A DNA stretch of 64,000 bases, taken from positions 1,747,458-1,811,457 of the forward strand of contig NZ_CP009211.1 in assembly GCF_000739455.1 (NCBI RefSeq). Reading direction: 5' to 3'. Origin of the DNA: Corynebacterium imitans (GTDB lineage: Bacteria > Actinomycetota > Actinomycetes > Mycobacteriales > Mycobacteriaceae). Position numbers and translations under genes: made by a program. Positions 9,261 to 18,578 of this stretch are shown here, in pieces; position 1 is the first letter of the stretch; the number at the start of each line of letters is the position of its first letter. Under the pieces are notes generated by a model. That model was not told the origin of the DNA and searched no databases. It saw nothing but the letters and a program-made list of their open reading frames with translations.

Positions 9261-10262
9261 ATGAGTACAACAAAGAAAGTCCTTCGTATCCTCGGCGGCG
9301 TTGTCGTCGCCCTTCTACTGCTCATCGCGGCCGCCGGCTACGTCTGGGGCCCGACGCTGACCGCGCAGATGACCGGCCAGGCCCGCTTCTTCGGCACGGA
9401 CACGCCGAAACGTTATGCCAACACCGTGCTGGATCTGTCCGAATCGATGGGCATCTACGGCGACTCGGAGGAGTTCGCAGCAGCCCGCGCCGAGGTCGAG
9501 GAGGCGACCGAGTATGCGCGCCACAAGTACGAACTGATCGAGCCGCTCAACGCCGCGGTCCACGCCGCCGGCGGCAAGCATTCCAAGCTCTTCTACGAAG
9601 AAGCGAACCAAGACGACGACGCCCCGTCCGCCCAGGTCGGCGTCGAAACGACCGACGGCATCGCGCTTGCCATCGTGCCCGGCATCGGCCGCCACGACGA
9701 CGTGCAGAGCTACGCCGACACACTCTCCCGCGGGCTGATCGAGGCGCGCGACGCCGGTGCCTGCGGCGCGATCGTCGACCTGCGCGGCAACGACGGCGGC
9801 GACATGGGCCCCATGGTCGCGGGCTTAAGCCCACTTCTCCCCGACGGCACCGCGCTCGAGTTCGTCAGCCGCATGAGCACCACGGCGGTCACCGTCGAGG
9901 GCAACGCGGTTCGCGGCGGCGGCACCCCGCTGGAAACCGCCGGCGGCAAGTGGGAGGCTCCCACTGCCGTGCTTGTCGACGACACCACCGCTTCCTCTGG
10001 CGAAGCCACCATGCTCGCCTTCCGCGGTCTCGATAATTCCCGCTCCTTTGGCACCCCCACGGCCGGTTTCGCCTCGGCGAATACGGTCTATGACTTCCCG
10101 GACGGCAGCGTGCTCATGCTTACCATCGCCAAGGACAAGGCCCGCACCGGCGAGGAGTTCGCCGAAGATCCGATCCAGCCCGACTCCCCCACCGCCACCG
10201 CTGACGAGGCCCTCGACGAGGCGAGGGCGTGGCTGCGCGAGCAGCACGGCTGCGGTGCGTAG
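9261..10262 (+). CDS. Membrane-anchored S41-family peptidase, nisin-resistance-protein-like
   Basis: 333-aa protein with an N-terminal membrane anchor (about residues 9-29) and an extracytoplasmic S41 protease core. Visible motifs are GGKHSK with His107, DLRGNDGG near 173-180, and TASSGEA with the likely nucleophile Ser246. From memory, the nisin resistance protein NSR has about 320 residues with a His/Ser dyad (His98, Ser236) in a TASSAEM motif. The 139-residue spacing here is almost the same. No PDZ domain is evident. The ATG at 9261 puts the anchor at the N-terminus; an earlier ATG at 9138 adds non-homologous residues. The natural substrate is unknown. Confidence 0.8.
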   Translation: MSTTKKVLRILGGVVVALLLLIAAAGYVWGPTLTAQMTGQARFFGTDTPKRYANTVLDLSESMGIYGDSEEFAAARAEVEEATEYARHKYELIEPLNAAVHAAGGKHSKLFYEEANQDDDAPSAQVGVETTDGIALAIVPGIGRHDDVQSYADTLSRGLIEARDAGACGAIVDLRGNDGGDMGPMVAGLSPLLPDGTALEFVSRMSTTAVTVEGNAVRGGGTPLETAGGKWEAPTAVLVDDTTASSGEATMLAFRGLDNSRSFGTPTAGFASANTVYDFPDGSVLMLTIAKDKARTGEEFAEDPIQPDSPTATADEALDEARAWLREQHGCGA

Positions 10263-10338
10263 ACGAGGTTCAGAAAGTGCGCAACATCACGTCATCCAAG
10301 CCACAAGGCATTTCACAGCATGCTGCTATTCTTTAGTT

Positions 10339-10896
10339 ATGAAAAAGTCAATTCTGGCGCTAGGGCTGGCTGGCGCATGCATGTTTTCCCTAACGTCTGT
10401 ACCGAATGCGCAAGCTAACGAGGTTACCTCGCAAGAGGCTGCTCAAGCAGAAGACAATGAGCTCTCCACAGGCGCAGCCGCCGCCATCACGATTGCCGCC
10501 ATTCTTGCGGTCGTTGGCTTGGGAGCTGGCGCCACAGTTTGGGCAGTCCAGCAGCGACTTATCCCTAACCCCCTTCCGGGAGTTATTCCTGGGCCCCGCC
10601 CCCGAGCAAAAGCACCGGCGCCGAAGCCAGCGCCCCGCCCGAACACAGCACCAGCGAAGGCTCCGCGGCAAGCACCCAAGCCTGCTCCGTCCCCTCGGTC
10701 TGTGCCCAAACCAGCTCCAGCACGAGCACCCCAAGCGCGCCCCGCACCTGCTAACCAGAACGGGAAGCGGCCTGCAAACGGCTACTACCGCAATTGTGCT
10801 GCAGCCCGCGAGGCCGGTGTAAATCCCATCTACGACTATGAGCCTGGCTACCGCTCCGCCCTGGACCGCGACGGCGATGGCGTCGCCTGCGAATAG
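10339..10896 (+). CDS. Excalibur calcium-binding domain protein
   Basis: 185-aa secreted or envelope protein. An N-terminal signal peptide ends near SVPNAQA and is followed by a second hydrophobic helix (about residues 48-70). A long Ala/Pro/Lys-rich linker follows, and then a C-terminal excalibur domain with its two cysteines and the calcium-loop sequence DRDGDGVACE. The linker suggests wall spanning. A TATTCT hexamer lies 6 nt before the ATG, so the mRNA is probably leaderless. A shared terminator separates it from convergent erpA. The function beyond calcium binding is unknown. Confidence 0.85.
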   Translation: MKKSILALGLAGACMFSLTSVPNAQANEVTSQEAAQAEDNELSTGAAAAITIAAILAVVGLGAGATVWAVQQRLIPNPLPGVIPGPRPRAKAPAPKPAPRPNTAPAKAPRQAPKPAPSPRSVPKPAPARAPQARPAPANQNGKRPANGYYRNCAAAREAGVNPIYDYEPGYRSALDRDGDGVACE

Positions 10897-10923
10897 CGCA
10901 AAAACAATCGGCCTGTGAGAAAT

Positions 10924-10971
10924 GAATCCCGCCCACTACACAGCTTGTCGCCTGTGTGGAGGGCGGGATTC
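10924..10971. terminator. Bidirectional terminator between the excalibur gene and erpA
   Basis: GAATCCCGCCC (10924-10934) pairs perfectly with GGGCGGGATTC (10961-10971). The inner bases CACAG/CTGTG extend the stem. It lies between two convergent genes. Confidence 0.8.
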
Positions 10972-10986
10972 TTTCGCGCGCGAGAC

Positions 10987-11331
10987 CTAGTTGAAGGAGT
11001 CGCCGCAAGCGCAGGAGCCGCCAGCGTTCGGGTTGTCGATGGTGAAGCCCTGCTGCTCGATCGTGTCGGCGAAGTCGATGGTGGCACCGGCCAGGTACGG
11101 CACGCTCATCTTGTCCACCACGAGACGTACGCCGCCGACCTCGTCGGCCTTGTCGCCGTCCAGGTCACGGTCGTCGAAGTAGAGCTGGTAGCGCAGGCCC
11201 GCGCAGCCACCCGGCTGCACGGCGATACGCAGCGACAGGTCGGTGCGACCCTCTTGGTCCAGCAGTGCCTTCGCCTTCGCGGCGGCGGCGTCGGTCAGGT
11301 TCACCCCAGTGGCAGAGGTAGGTGCAGTCAT
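10987..11331 (-). CDS. erpA: Iron-sulfur cluster insertion protein (ErpA/HesB family)
   Basis: 114-aa A-type Fe-S carrier. The three conserved cysteines are Cys43 (GGCAG) and Cys107/Cys109 (GSCACG), near the C-terminus as in ErpA/IscA. It would pass clusters to apo-proteins. Client candidates in this window are the Rieske protein QcrA and the radical-SAM enzyme LipA. An AAGGAG site precedes the ATG, and a TATGAT hexamer at 11370-11375 on the minus strand is a plausible -10. Confidence 0.93.
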   Translation of the reverse strand: MTAPTSATGVNLTDAAAAKAKALLDQEGRTDLSLRIAVQPGGCAGLRYQLYFDDRDLDGDKADEVGGVRLVVDKMSVPYLAGATIDFADTIEQQGFTIDNPNAGGSCACGDSFN

Positions 11332-11493
11332 GGAAATCTCTCCTTAAATATGTTGCCGGAGTTGGCCCCATCATAGTGCCCACCCGGAAGCGGCGCGCAA
11401 CCGTCGCCGCCCAGGTGCCGGGCTCTTCATCTGTAACGCACCACCCCGGTGGCGTATTCCTACTTTCCTACGCCTGCTTGTAGCCTAGAGGGC

Positions 11494-12201
11494 GTGAAAT
11501 TCCCCTGGCAGAAATCTGAGCAGAACACCGAGCAGCAGGCTGAGGCGGGCGCTGTGGACGACGGAGCGTCGATAAGCGGGGCCCAGCCGGAGCCCACCTA
11601 CCCCAAGGGCTACACCCCGCCGAAGGGCCGCCCGACGCCCAAGCGGCACGAGCAGGAGATCAAGCGCGGGGTGATCCGCGACCCGGATGCACTGACGCCG
11701 GCGCAGCGCTCGCAGCGCAACAAAGATCTGAAAGCCTCCATGACGAAGGAGGAATGGAAGGCGTATAAGAAGGAGCAGCGCGCGGAGAATCGCCGCGCGA
11801 ACCGCGAGATCCAGGCCCGCATCGACGCTGGCGACGAGCGCTACCTCATGGACCGCGACAAGGGCGAGATCCGCCGCTACGTGCGCGACTGGGTCGACGC
11901 CCGCCGCTTCTTCAACAACTACGTCATGCCGGTCGCGCTCGTGCTGCTGCTAGTCATGCTGATCGGCACTTGGATGCCGCGCGTGGCCACGGTGCTGTCC
12001 GGGCTGACCATGGTGTTTATCCTGGCGATCTTCATCGAGGCCTTCATCATCGGCATCCGTGCCAACAAGGCGGTACGCGCGAAGTTCCCGGAGACCACCG
12101 AAACCGGCTTCGGGCTGGGCATGTACGCGTTCTCCCGCGCCTCCCAGCCGCGCAACTGGCGCTCGCCGAAGCCGCAGGTCGCCATCGGTGCGAAGGTGTA
12201 A
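11494..12201 (+). CDS. DUF3043-family membrane protein
   Basis: 235-aa actinobacterial protein of unknown function. A hydrophilic, strongly charged N-terminal half is followed by two hydrophobic helices at about residues 145-190 and a short basic tail. I start it at GTG 11494 because a TAGCCT hexamer ends 7 nt upstream (leaderless layout) and the protein then begins MKFPWQK, as expected for the family. cobT follows after 3 nt and is probably co-transcribed. It contains one copy of the iterated 12-mer (11576), read there as GCG TCG ATA AGC with the rare codon ATA. Confidence 0.85.
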   Translation: MKFPWQKSEQNTEQQAEAGAVDDGASISGAQPEPTYPKGYTPPKGRPTPKRHEQEIKRGVIRDPDALTPAQRSQRNKDLKASMTKEEWKAYKKEQRAENRRANREIQARIDAGDERYLMDRDKGEIRRYVRDWVDARRFFNNYVMPVALVLLLVMLIGTWMPRVATVLSGLTMVFILAIFIEAFIIGIRANKAVRAKFPETTETGFGLGMYAFSRASQPRNWRSPKPQVAIGAKV

Positions 12202-12204
12202 GCG

Positions 12205-13197
12205 ATGACCGATCCCGCACCACGCTTTCCGGCCGTCGAGCCGCCGGACACGGGCCGCGCCCGCACGGTGTCGCGCCTGCTCGCGCGCAGCGTTCCGGGC
12301 CGCGCGCTTGGCCGGCTCGGCGATCTCGGCGCGCAGCTAGCCGGTGTGCAGGCAGGCGCAGACCCGGCTCCCTTTGCTCGTCCCCGCGCCGTGGTGGTGG
12401 CCGCGCGCCACGGCATCGCAGCCCGCGGGCTGTCCGCGTGGGACGAAAGTGCGACCGAGCGCCTGCTCGCCCAGCTCGCCGCGGGTGGAGGCCCCGCACA
12501 TAGCGCGGCGCGCGCGGCGGGAGCGACGGTGCGCGTGGTCGACGAGTTCGACGAGCCCACCGGCGCGATCGATACTTCCCCCGCGATGACTGCCGCCGCC
12601 TGCGCGGACGCGATTGCCCGCGGCATGCAGGTCGCCGACGAAGAGGTCGACTCCGGCACGGACCTCATCATCCCCGGCAACGTCGGCGTCGGCGACACCA
12701 CGATCGCCGCCGCCGTCTACGGCACGCTCACCCGCACCGAGCCGGTGCTCGCAATCGGCCGCGGCTCCGGCATCGACGACGAGGTATGGAAGATCAAGGT
12801 CGCCGCGATCCGTGACGCGATGTTCCACGCCCGCGGATTCGCCGACGACGTCGAGCGCGTACTCGCAGAGATCTCCGGGCCGGACATGGCCTTCCTCGTA
12901 GGGCTGATCGCCCAGTCCGCGGTGCGCCGCACGCCAGTGCTTCTCGACGGCGCGCTGCCCACCGTCGCCGCCTACGTCGCCGAGCGACTCGCCCCCGGCA
13001 CCAAGCGTTGGATAATCGCCGCAGGCCTCAGCCCGGAGCCCGCCCACATCGGCTGCTTGCAGGCGCTCGAGCTGACCCCCGTGCTCGCACTCGACATCAC
13101 TGCTGGCCAGGCCACAGGCGCGCTCGCCGCCCTCCCGCAGCTCAACATGGCTGCGGAGATGGTCGGCGAGGTGCTCGATTTACTGCGCGCAGAGTAG
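12205..13197 (+). CDS. cobT: Nicotinate-nucleotide--dimethylbenzimidazole phosphoribosyltransferase-like protein
   Basis: 330-aa CobT-family protein for the lower-ligand step of cobalamin assembly. The family loop is present as NVGVGDTTIAAAVYG, whereas well-studied CobT enzymes have EMGIGNTT. The C-terminal part (GLSPEPAHIGCL) also diverges from them. It begins 3 nt after the DUF3043 gene. As I recall, C. glutamicum has cobU between these two genes; it is absent here. The family call is good, the enzymatic activity less certain. Confidence 0.82.
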   Translation: MTDPAPRFPAVEPPDTGRARTVSRLLARSVPGRALGRLGDLGAQLAGVQAGADPAPFARPRAVVVAARHGIAARGLSAWDESATERLLAQLAAGGGPAHSAARAAGATVRVVDEFDEPTGAIDTSPAMTAAACADAIARGMQVADEEVDSGTDLIIPGNVGVGDTTIAAAVYGTLTRTEPVLAIGRGSGIDDEVWKIKVAAIRDAMFHARGFADDVERVLAEISGPDMAFLVGLIAQSAVRRTPVLLDGALPTVAAYVAERLAPGTKRWIIAAGLSPEPAHIGCLQALELTPVLALDITAGQATGALAALPQLNMAAEMVGEVLDLLRAE

Positions 13198-13203
13198 GCG
13201 GTC

Positions 13204-14310
13204 TTAAGCCTCGACGAGCGTGGTGTTCCACCCGTGGGTGTCCTCCACGCTGCCGTCCTGGATGCCACGGAGGCGCTCGCGCAGCGCCATGGTGATCTCG
13301 CCGGCCTCGTTGTTGTTGATGGTGAACTCGCCGTCGGCGCTCTTCACGCGCCCGACCGGGGTGAGCACGGCGGCAGTGCCGCAGGCAAGCGTTTCGGTGA
13401 TCGTGCCGTTTTCCACGCCCTCGCGCCAATCCGCGACGGTGATCTTGCGCTCCTCAACGTCCAGGCCCATATCCTTGGCGACCTGCAGCAGCGACTTGCG
13501 GGTAATGCCCGCCAGCAGCGATCCGGACAGCGCCGGGGTGACCAGCTTGGCGTTGTCACCGGAGCCCTCGACGAACATGAGGTTCATGCCGCCCATTTCC
13601 TCGATGTACTTGCGCTCGATGGCGTCCAGCCAGACGACCTGGTCGCAGCCCTTCTCCTCCGCCTCGGCCTGGGCGAGCAGGGAGCCTGCGTAGTTGCCGG
13701 CGAACTTCGCATCCCCGGTGCCGCCCGGCGCGGCGCGAACGTACTCCTTGGATACCCAGACGGAGACCGGCTTGACCCCGCCGGAGAAGTATGCGCCCGC
13801 CGGCGAGGCGATGACGTAGTAGGTAAAGGAGTGCGAGGGCTTCACGCCCAGGGTCTTCTCCGTGCCGATCATAAACGGGCGCAGATAGAGCGCGGCCTCC
13901 CCGCCGGCGGCAGGCACCCACGCCTTATCCACGTTGACCAGCTGGCGCAGGGACTCGATAAACAGGTCCTCGGGCAGCTCCGGCATGGCCAGGCGGTGCG
14001 CGGAGTGCTGCATTCGGGCCGCGTTCTGCTCGGGGCGGAAGGTGGTGATGCTCCCGTCGGCGTGACGGTAGGCCTTCAGGCCCTCGAAGATGGCCTGCCC
14101 GTAGTGGAAGACGTTGGTCGCCGGGTCCAGGGTAATCGGCGCGTACGGGCGCACCTGGGCGTCGTGCCAGCCTTTCTCCTCGGTCCACTCGATGGAGACC
14201 ATGTGGTCGGTGAACTCCTGGCCGAAGGCCGGATTGGCCAAAATGGCTTCGCGCTCGGCGTCTGTTGCGGGGTGAGGGTTTTGGGCAATAGCGAAATCAA
14301 GCGATGTCAT
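13204..14310 (-). CDS. ilvE: Branched-chain amino acid aminotransferase IlvE
   Basis: 368-aa fold-type IV PLP transaminase that interconverts Leu, Ile and Val with their keto acids. Family features include [13 protein letters not shown] near the N-terminal third, the PLP-lysine region ([12 protein letters not shown]), and the phosphate-binding [12 protein letters not shown] near the C-terminus. The ATG at 14310 is chosen because TAGGGT lies 7 nt upstream (leaderless layout) and the family start MTSLDF is preserved. It is divergent from pepA and convergent with cobT. Confidence 0.95.
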   Translation of the reverse strand: MTSLDFAIAQNPHPATDAEREAILANPAFGQEFTDHMVSIEWTEEKGWHDAQVRPYAPITLDPATNVFHYGQAIFEGLKAYRHADGSITTFRPEQNAARMQHSAHRLAMPELPEDLFIESLRQLVNVDKAWVPAAGGEAALYLRPFMIGTEKTLGVKPSHSFTYYVIASPAGAYFSGGVKPVSVWVSKEYVRAAPGGTGDAKFAGNYAGSLLAQAEAEEKGCDQVVWLDAIERKYIEEMGGMNLMFVEGSGDNAKLVTPALSGSLLAGITRKSLLQVAKDMGLDVEERKITVADWREGVENGTITETLACGTAAVLTPVGRVKSADGEFTINNNEAGEITMALRERLRGIQDGSVEDTHGWNTTLVEA

Positions 14311-14405
14311 GGGCACTACCCTACTCGCGGCCGTGGCCCCGTTTACCCAGGTACGCTGAAATAGCACTGGAATTTATTCAGGCTTGTAAAGAAAGGTGAC
14401 TTTTT

Positions 14406-15869
14406 ATGGCTTTTGATTGCTCACTCCCCGTCAGTGGCACGGCGGCGTCGGTAACCCTCGCGGAAAACGCGCCTGCTGAGGCCGCGCGCCTCGTCCCGGT
14501 CGCGGCCGGCGAGTCCGGCCCTGAGCTGCCGGTGACCTCGCTTGTGACCGACGGCCTGCTCAACGCGCTGAGCAAGGTGGGTGCCAAGGGCAAGGTCGGC
14601 GAGTGCCACCGCCTGCTTGTCGACGGCACGTTGTTCATCGCCTTCGGCATCGGCCCGGCCTCGGACATCGACGACGAAGCGGTGCGCGGCGGCGTCGGCA
14701 CCGCGGCCCGCTCGCTCGCTGGGGTAGAGAAAGCAGCGATCAGCGCCGAGTTCGGCGTGGGCCCGGTCGTGGAGGGCATCGTACTTGGCAGCTACTCCTA
14801 CCAGGGCTTCAAGGCCGCTGACGCTGCAGAGCCTGCGCAGGTGACGACCGAGGTCGCCGTCGTTGACGCCGACGCGGAGGCCTTCGAGGCAGCGCGCATC
14901 ATCGCCGAGTCCGTCAACCTGGCGCGCGACCTGGTCAACACCCCGTCGAACTACCTCTACCCCGCCTCCTACGCCAAGATCATGGAAGAAATCGGCGCGC
15001 AGGTGGGCCTTAAAGTCGAGGTCTTCGACGAGGACTACCTCGCCGAGCACGGCTTTGGCGGCATCACCGCCGTCGGTGGCGGCTCGCAGCGCCCGCCGCG
15101 CCTGGTCCACCTCGCCTTGAACCCGGAAGCCACCGGCACGCACACCGCGCTGGTGGGCAAGGGCATCACCTTCGATACCGGCGGCATCTCGCTGAAGCCG
15201 GGCGCGAAGATGGAGGACATGATCAGCGACATGGGTGGGTCTGCCGCCCAGTTCGCCGCGATTGTCGCCGCCGCGCGCCTGGGCATCGACATGCGCATCG
15301 ACGCCTGGCTGCCGCTGGCCGAAAACATGCCGTCCGGCGCGGCCACCCGCCCGGGCGATGTCATCACCCACTACGGGGGCCTGACGTCGGAAGTCCTGAA
15401 CACTGATGCCGAGGGCCGCCTCGTGCTTGCCGACGCCATCGCACGCGCCTCCCAAGACAAGCCCGACTTCCTCATCGAGACGGCCACGCTCACCGGCGCG
15501 CAGATGGTCGCGCTCGGCGCACGCACTTCTGCGGTAATGGGCTCGGACGACTTCCGCGATGCAATCGCCGAAACCGGCCGCAGCCTCGGCGAGCCCGCCT
15601 GGGCCATGCCGCTTCTGGAGGAGCAGGAGGCGCAGCTGAAGTCCCCGATCGCGGACATCCGGAACATTCACAATTCGCGCAACGGCGGCATGCTCTTTGC
15701 CGGGCTCTACCTGTCCAAGTTTGTCAGCGAGGGCACCCAGTGGGCCCACATCGACATCGCCGGACCGTCGTTTAACACCGAGTCCCCCTTCGGCTACACC
15801 CCGAAGCGCGCCACCGGCGTGCCGGTGCGCACCATCATCGCCACCCTTTCGGCCCTGGCCGAGCGCTAA
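14406..15869 (+). CDS. pepA: Leucyl aminopeptidase PepA (M17)
   Basis: 487-aa cytosol aminopeptidase that removes N-terminal residues from peptides. The dinuclear-metal M17 signature NTDAEGRL is intact, as is GKGITFDTGGISLKP with the active-site Lys and metal ligands. The length is normal. An AAAGG site precedes the ATG. The stop overlaps the stop of the convergent gene at 15866 by a few bases. Confidence 0.95.
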   Translation: MAFDCSLPVSGTAASVTLAENAPAEAARLVPVAAGESGPELPVTSLVTDGLLNALSKVGAKGKVGECHRLLVDGTLFIAFGIGPASDIDDEAVRGGVGTAARSLAGVEKAAISAEFGVGPVVEGIVLGSYSYQGFKAADAAEPAQVTTEVAVVDADAEAFEAARIIAESVNLARDLVNTPSNYLYPASYAKIMEEIGAQVGLKVEVFDEDYLAEHGFGGITAVGGGSQRPPRLVHLALNPEATGTHTALVGKGITFDTGGISLKPGAKMEDMISDMGGSAAQFAAIVAAARLGIDMRIDAWLPLAENMPSGAATRPGDVITHYGGLTSEVLNTDAEGRLVLADAIARASQDKPDFLIETATLTGAQMVALGARTSAVMGSDDFRDAIAETGRSLGEPAWAMPLLEEQEAQLKSPIADIRNIHNSRNGGMLFAGLYLSKFVSEGTQWAHIDIAGPSFNTESPFGYTPKRATGVPVRTIIATLSALAER

Positions 15870-16270
15870 CTATACGGGTTCTCGCCGCGCTCAAACTTGG
15901 CGCGGCGTTCCCGTTGCTCGGCCCTTTTGCGCAGGATTCTCTCCTGCTCCATCTTTTTACGCATGCGGTCTGGGTAACCGGTCTCCTCGACGTCGTAAAG
16001 CAAAATGCCCAACAGCTTGGCCACCTCATCGATACCCTTAGGCCCGCCGATGCGGCGGCGGGTGTAGTTGCCCTGCTCATCGACTAACACCACCGACATC
16101 TCGTTGACCATCGTCTCCGGCTCGATGTAGCCCTCGACGAACTTCCGGCCGGCGACCCACTGCTGTAAGTACTGCGCATCATCGGGGCGGATGGTCTCGC
16201 CGGGCGCGCGCGGGGGCTTGAAGGTGGAGGACTGCTTCCGTTTGCCGAAAAGGTTAAACACGCCCAACAT
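15866..16270 (-). CDS. Conserved corynebacterial hypothetical protein
   Basis: 134-aa soluble protein with a basic, Glu/Arg-rich probable coiled-coil C-terminus (about residues 100-128). I recognise no domain. It sits between pepA and sucB, and a C. glutamicum gene of this type holds the same place as I recall. TACGCT lies 7 nt before the ATG (leaderless layout). It is probably monocistronic. Confidence 0.75.
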   Translation of the reverse strand: MLGVFNLFGKRKQSSTFKPPRAPGETIRPDDAQYLQQWVAGRKFVEGYIEPETMVNEMSVVLVDEQGNYTRRRIGGPKGIDEVAKLLGILLYDVEETGYPDRMRKKMEQERILRKRAEQRERRAKFERGENPYS

Positions 16271-16384
16271 CTTAGCGAGCGTACAAATCGCGCCCCCAAA
16301 CGCGACGAGGCGGACGGAATACAGGTAGCCTGTTGACTGTATAGCTTCCGTTACAACGTTGAACTGCGAGGAGACTTAGAAAAC

Positions 16385-18469
16385 ATGGCGCACTCTGTAG
16401 AGATGCCCGAGCTGGGCGAGTCTGTCACCGAAGGCACGATTACCACGTGGCTGAAGGAAGTCGGCGATACCGTCGAGGTCGATGAGCCGTTGCTCGAGGT
16501 CTCCACCGATAAGGTCGACACCGAGATCCCGTCCCCGGTCGCGGGTGTCCTCATTGAGGTCAAGGCTGAGGAAGACGACACCGTCGAGGTCGGCGAGGTC
16601 ATCGCCATCATCGGCGAGGAGGGCGAAGAGTCCGCCGGCGATTCCGACAAGGCTTCCGACGACGCTGACGACGCTGACGAGGCCGAGGAGGAGGCACCCG
16701 CCGAGGAGAAGAAGGAGTCCAAGTCCGCACCGAAGTCCTCCGGGTCCGCAACGGACGTGGAGATGCCGGAGCTGGGCGAGTCCGTCACCGAGGGCACCAT
16801 TACTACCTGGCTGAAGGAAGTCGGCGACGAAGTTGAGGTCGACGAGCCGCTGCTCGAGGTCTCCACCGACAAGGTCGACACCGAGATCCCCTCCCCGGTC
16901 GCGGGCACCCTGGTTGAGGTGCTGGCTGAGGAGGACGACACCGTCGAGGTCGGCGAGGTCATCGCCCGCATCGGTGACGCTGACGCGGCGGCTTCCTCGG
17001 ATGACGCTGATGACGCCGACGAGCCCGCCGAAGAGCCGAAGGAAGAGCCCAAGAAGGAAGAGGCTCCGAAGCAGGAGAAGAAGTCTTCCGGTTCCGCTGC
17101 TGGCACCAAGGTTGAGATGCCGGAGCTGGGCGAGTCCGTCACCGAGGGCACCATTACCACTTGGCTGAAGGAAGTCGGCGACGAAGTCGAGGTCGACGAG
17201 CCACTGCTCGAGGTCTCCACCGACAAGGTCGACACCGAGATCCCGTCGCCTGTCGCAGGCACCCTGGTGAAGATCCTCGCTGAGGAGGACGACACCGTCG
17301 AGGTCGGTGAGGCAATCGCCGTCATCGGTGACGCAGATGCTGCGGAGGCAGACGAGGACGAGGCTGAAGAGCCCGCCGAGGAGCCGAAGGAAGAGAAGGC
17401 CGAGGAGCCTGCCGAGAAGAAGGAAGAGCCGAAGAAGGAGGCTCCGAAGCAGGAGAAGACGGAGAAGGCCGACGCGTCTGATAAGTCCGCTGCTTCCTCC
17501 GAGAAGCTGAACAACCGCGGCGGCGACGTCCCGTACGTCACCCCGCTGGTGCGCAAGCTGGCTGACAAGCACGGTGTGGACCTGAACCAGGTCGAGGGCA
17601 CCGGTGTCGGCGGCCGTATCCGCAAGCAGGACGTGCTCGCAGCCGCCAAGGGCGAGACTGCTTCCGAGTCCGCTGCGGCTGAGAAGCCCGCTGCGAAGGG
17701 CGCACGCGCCAACTGGTCCACCAAGTCCGTGGACCCGGCGAAGCAGGAGCTGATCGGCACCACGCAGAAGGTCAACCGCATCCGCGAGATCACCGCAGCG
17801 AAGATGGTCGAGTCCCTGCAGACCACCGCACAGCTCACCCACGTGCAGGAGGTCGACGTCACCCGCGTCGCCGAGCTGCGTAAGAAGTTCAAGCCGGCGT
17901 TCGTGGACAAGCACGGCGTCAACGTCACTTACCTGGCGTTCTTTGTCAAGGCGACCGCTGAGGCTCTGGTCTCCCACCCGAACGTCAACGCGTCCTACAA
18001 CGCTGAGACCAAGGAGATCACCTACCACGAGGACGTCAACATCGGTATTGCTGTTGATACCCCGCAGGGCCTGCTGGTTCCGGTGATCAAGAAGGCGCAG
18101 GATCTCAACCTCGCCGAGATCGCGAAGGCGATCGTGGACCTGGCTGACCGCGCACGCAACAAGAAGCTGCGCCCGGACGACCTGTCTGGCGCTACCTTCA
18201 CGGTGACCAACATCGGTTCCGAGGGCGCGATGCTCGATACCCCGATCCTGACCCCGCCGCAGGCCGGCATCCTGGGTACCGCAACGATCGAGAAGCGTCC
18301 TGTCATTGTCACCGAGGACGGCATCGACTCCATCGCGATCCGCCAGATGTGCTACCTGCCTTTCACCTACGACCACCAGTTGGTCGACGGTGCAGACGCT
18401 GGTCGCTTCGTCACCACGATCAAGGACCGCATCGAGGTCGGCGACTTCGAGTCTGATCTGGACCTCTAA
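16385..18469 (+). CDS. sucB: Dihydrolipoamide acyltransferase E2 with three lipoyl domains (AceF/SucB)
   Basis: 694-aa E2 core enzyme of the mixed pyruvate/2-oxoglutarate dehydrogenase complex. Three lipoyl domains begin at about residues 2, 125 and 242, each with the lipoylated Lys in LEVSTDKVDTEIPS. They are joined by Ala/Glu/Lys/Pro-rich linkers. A peripheral subunit-binding domain is at about 380-415 and the catalytic acetyltransferase domain follows, with DHQLVDG near the C-terminus. In C. glutamicum the orthologue, often labelled sucB, acts as the PDH E2, so AceF is the better functional name. The lipoyl units are nearly identical at DNA level. A GAGGAG site precedes the ATG. Confidence 0.95.
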   Translation: MAHSVEMPELGESVTEGTITTWLKEVGDTVEVDEPLLEVSTDKVDTEIPSPVAGVLIEVKAEEDDTVEVGEVIAIIGEEGEESAGDSDKASDDADDADEAEEEAPAEEKKESKSAPKSSGSATDVEMPELGESVTEGTITTWLKEVGDEVEVDEPLLEVSTDKVDTEIPSPVAGTLVEVLAEEDDTVEVGEVIARIGDADAAASSDDADDADEPAEEPKEEPKKEEAPKQEKKSSGSAAGTKVEMPELGESVTEGTITTWLKEVGDEVEVDEPLLEVSTDKVDTEIPSPVAGTLVKILAEEDDTVEVGEAIAVIGDADAAEADEDEAEEPAEEPKEEKAEEPAEKKEEPKKEAPKQEKTEKADASDKSAASSEKLNNRGGDVPYVTPLVRKLADKHGVDLNQVEGTGVGGRIRKQDVLAAAKGETASESAAAEKPAAKGARANWSTKSVDPAKQELIGTTQKVNRIREITAAKMVESLQTTAQLTHVQEVDVTRVAELRKKFKPAFVDKHGVNVTYLAFFVKATAEALVSHPNVNASYNAETKEITYHEDVNIGIAVDTPQGLLVPVIKKAQDLNLAEIAKAIVDLADRARNKKLRPDDLSGATFTVTNIGSEGAMLDTPILTPPQAGILGTATIEKRPVIVTEDGIDSIAIRQMCYLPFTYDHQLVDGADAGRFVTTIKDRIEVGDFESDLDL
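16394..17330 (+). repeat. Three tandem lipoyl-domain coding repeats
   Basis: Units begin near 16394, 16758 and 17110 and share long identical DNA stretches, for example around the lipoyl-lysine codons (16490-16530, 16855-16895, 17207-17247). The similarity suggests recent duplication or ongoing gene conversion. The linkers between units vary more. Confidence 0.85.
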
Positions 18470-18490
18470 GCCTCCAGCCGCGTAAGCGCT

Positions 18491-18527
18491 ACGGCCCGCT
18501 TCCCCAGCAATCGGGGAGGCGGGCCGT
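18491..18527 (+). terminator. Terminator after sucB
   Basis: ACGGCCCGC (18491-18499) pairs with GCGGGCCGT (18519-18527), with inner TTCCCC/GGGGA pairing, followed by TTTCGCG. It lies about 21 nt after the sucB stop. Confidence 0.75.
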
Positions 18528-18578
18528 TTCGCGTCTTCGGGGGCACCTGCCCTTTCCGTGCTTAATCGCGTCGCACCT

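Noticed and set aside
16376..18376. Very long minus-strand open frames opposite sucB (525 and 666 codons)
   Set aside because: The repetitive Ser-rich or Leu/Asp-rich translations reflect the lipoyl repeats of sucB read backwards. No family resemblance.
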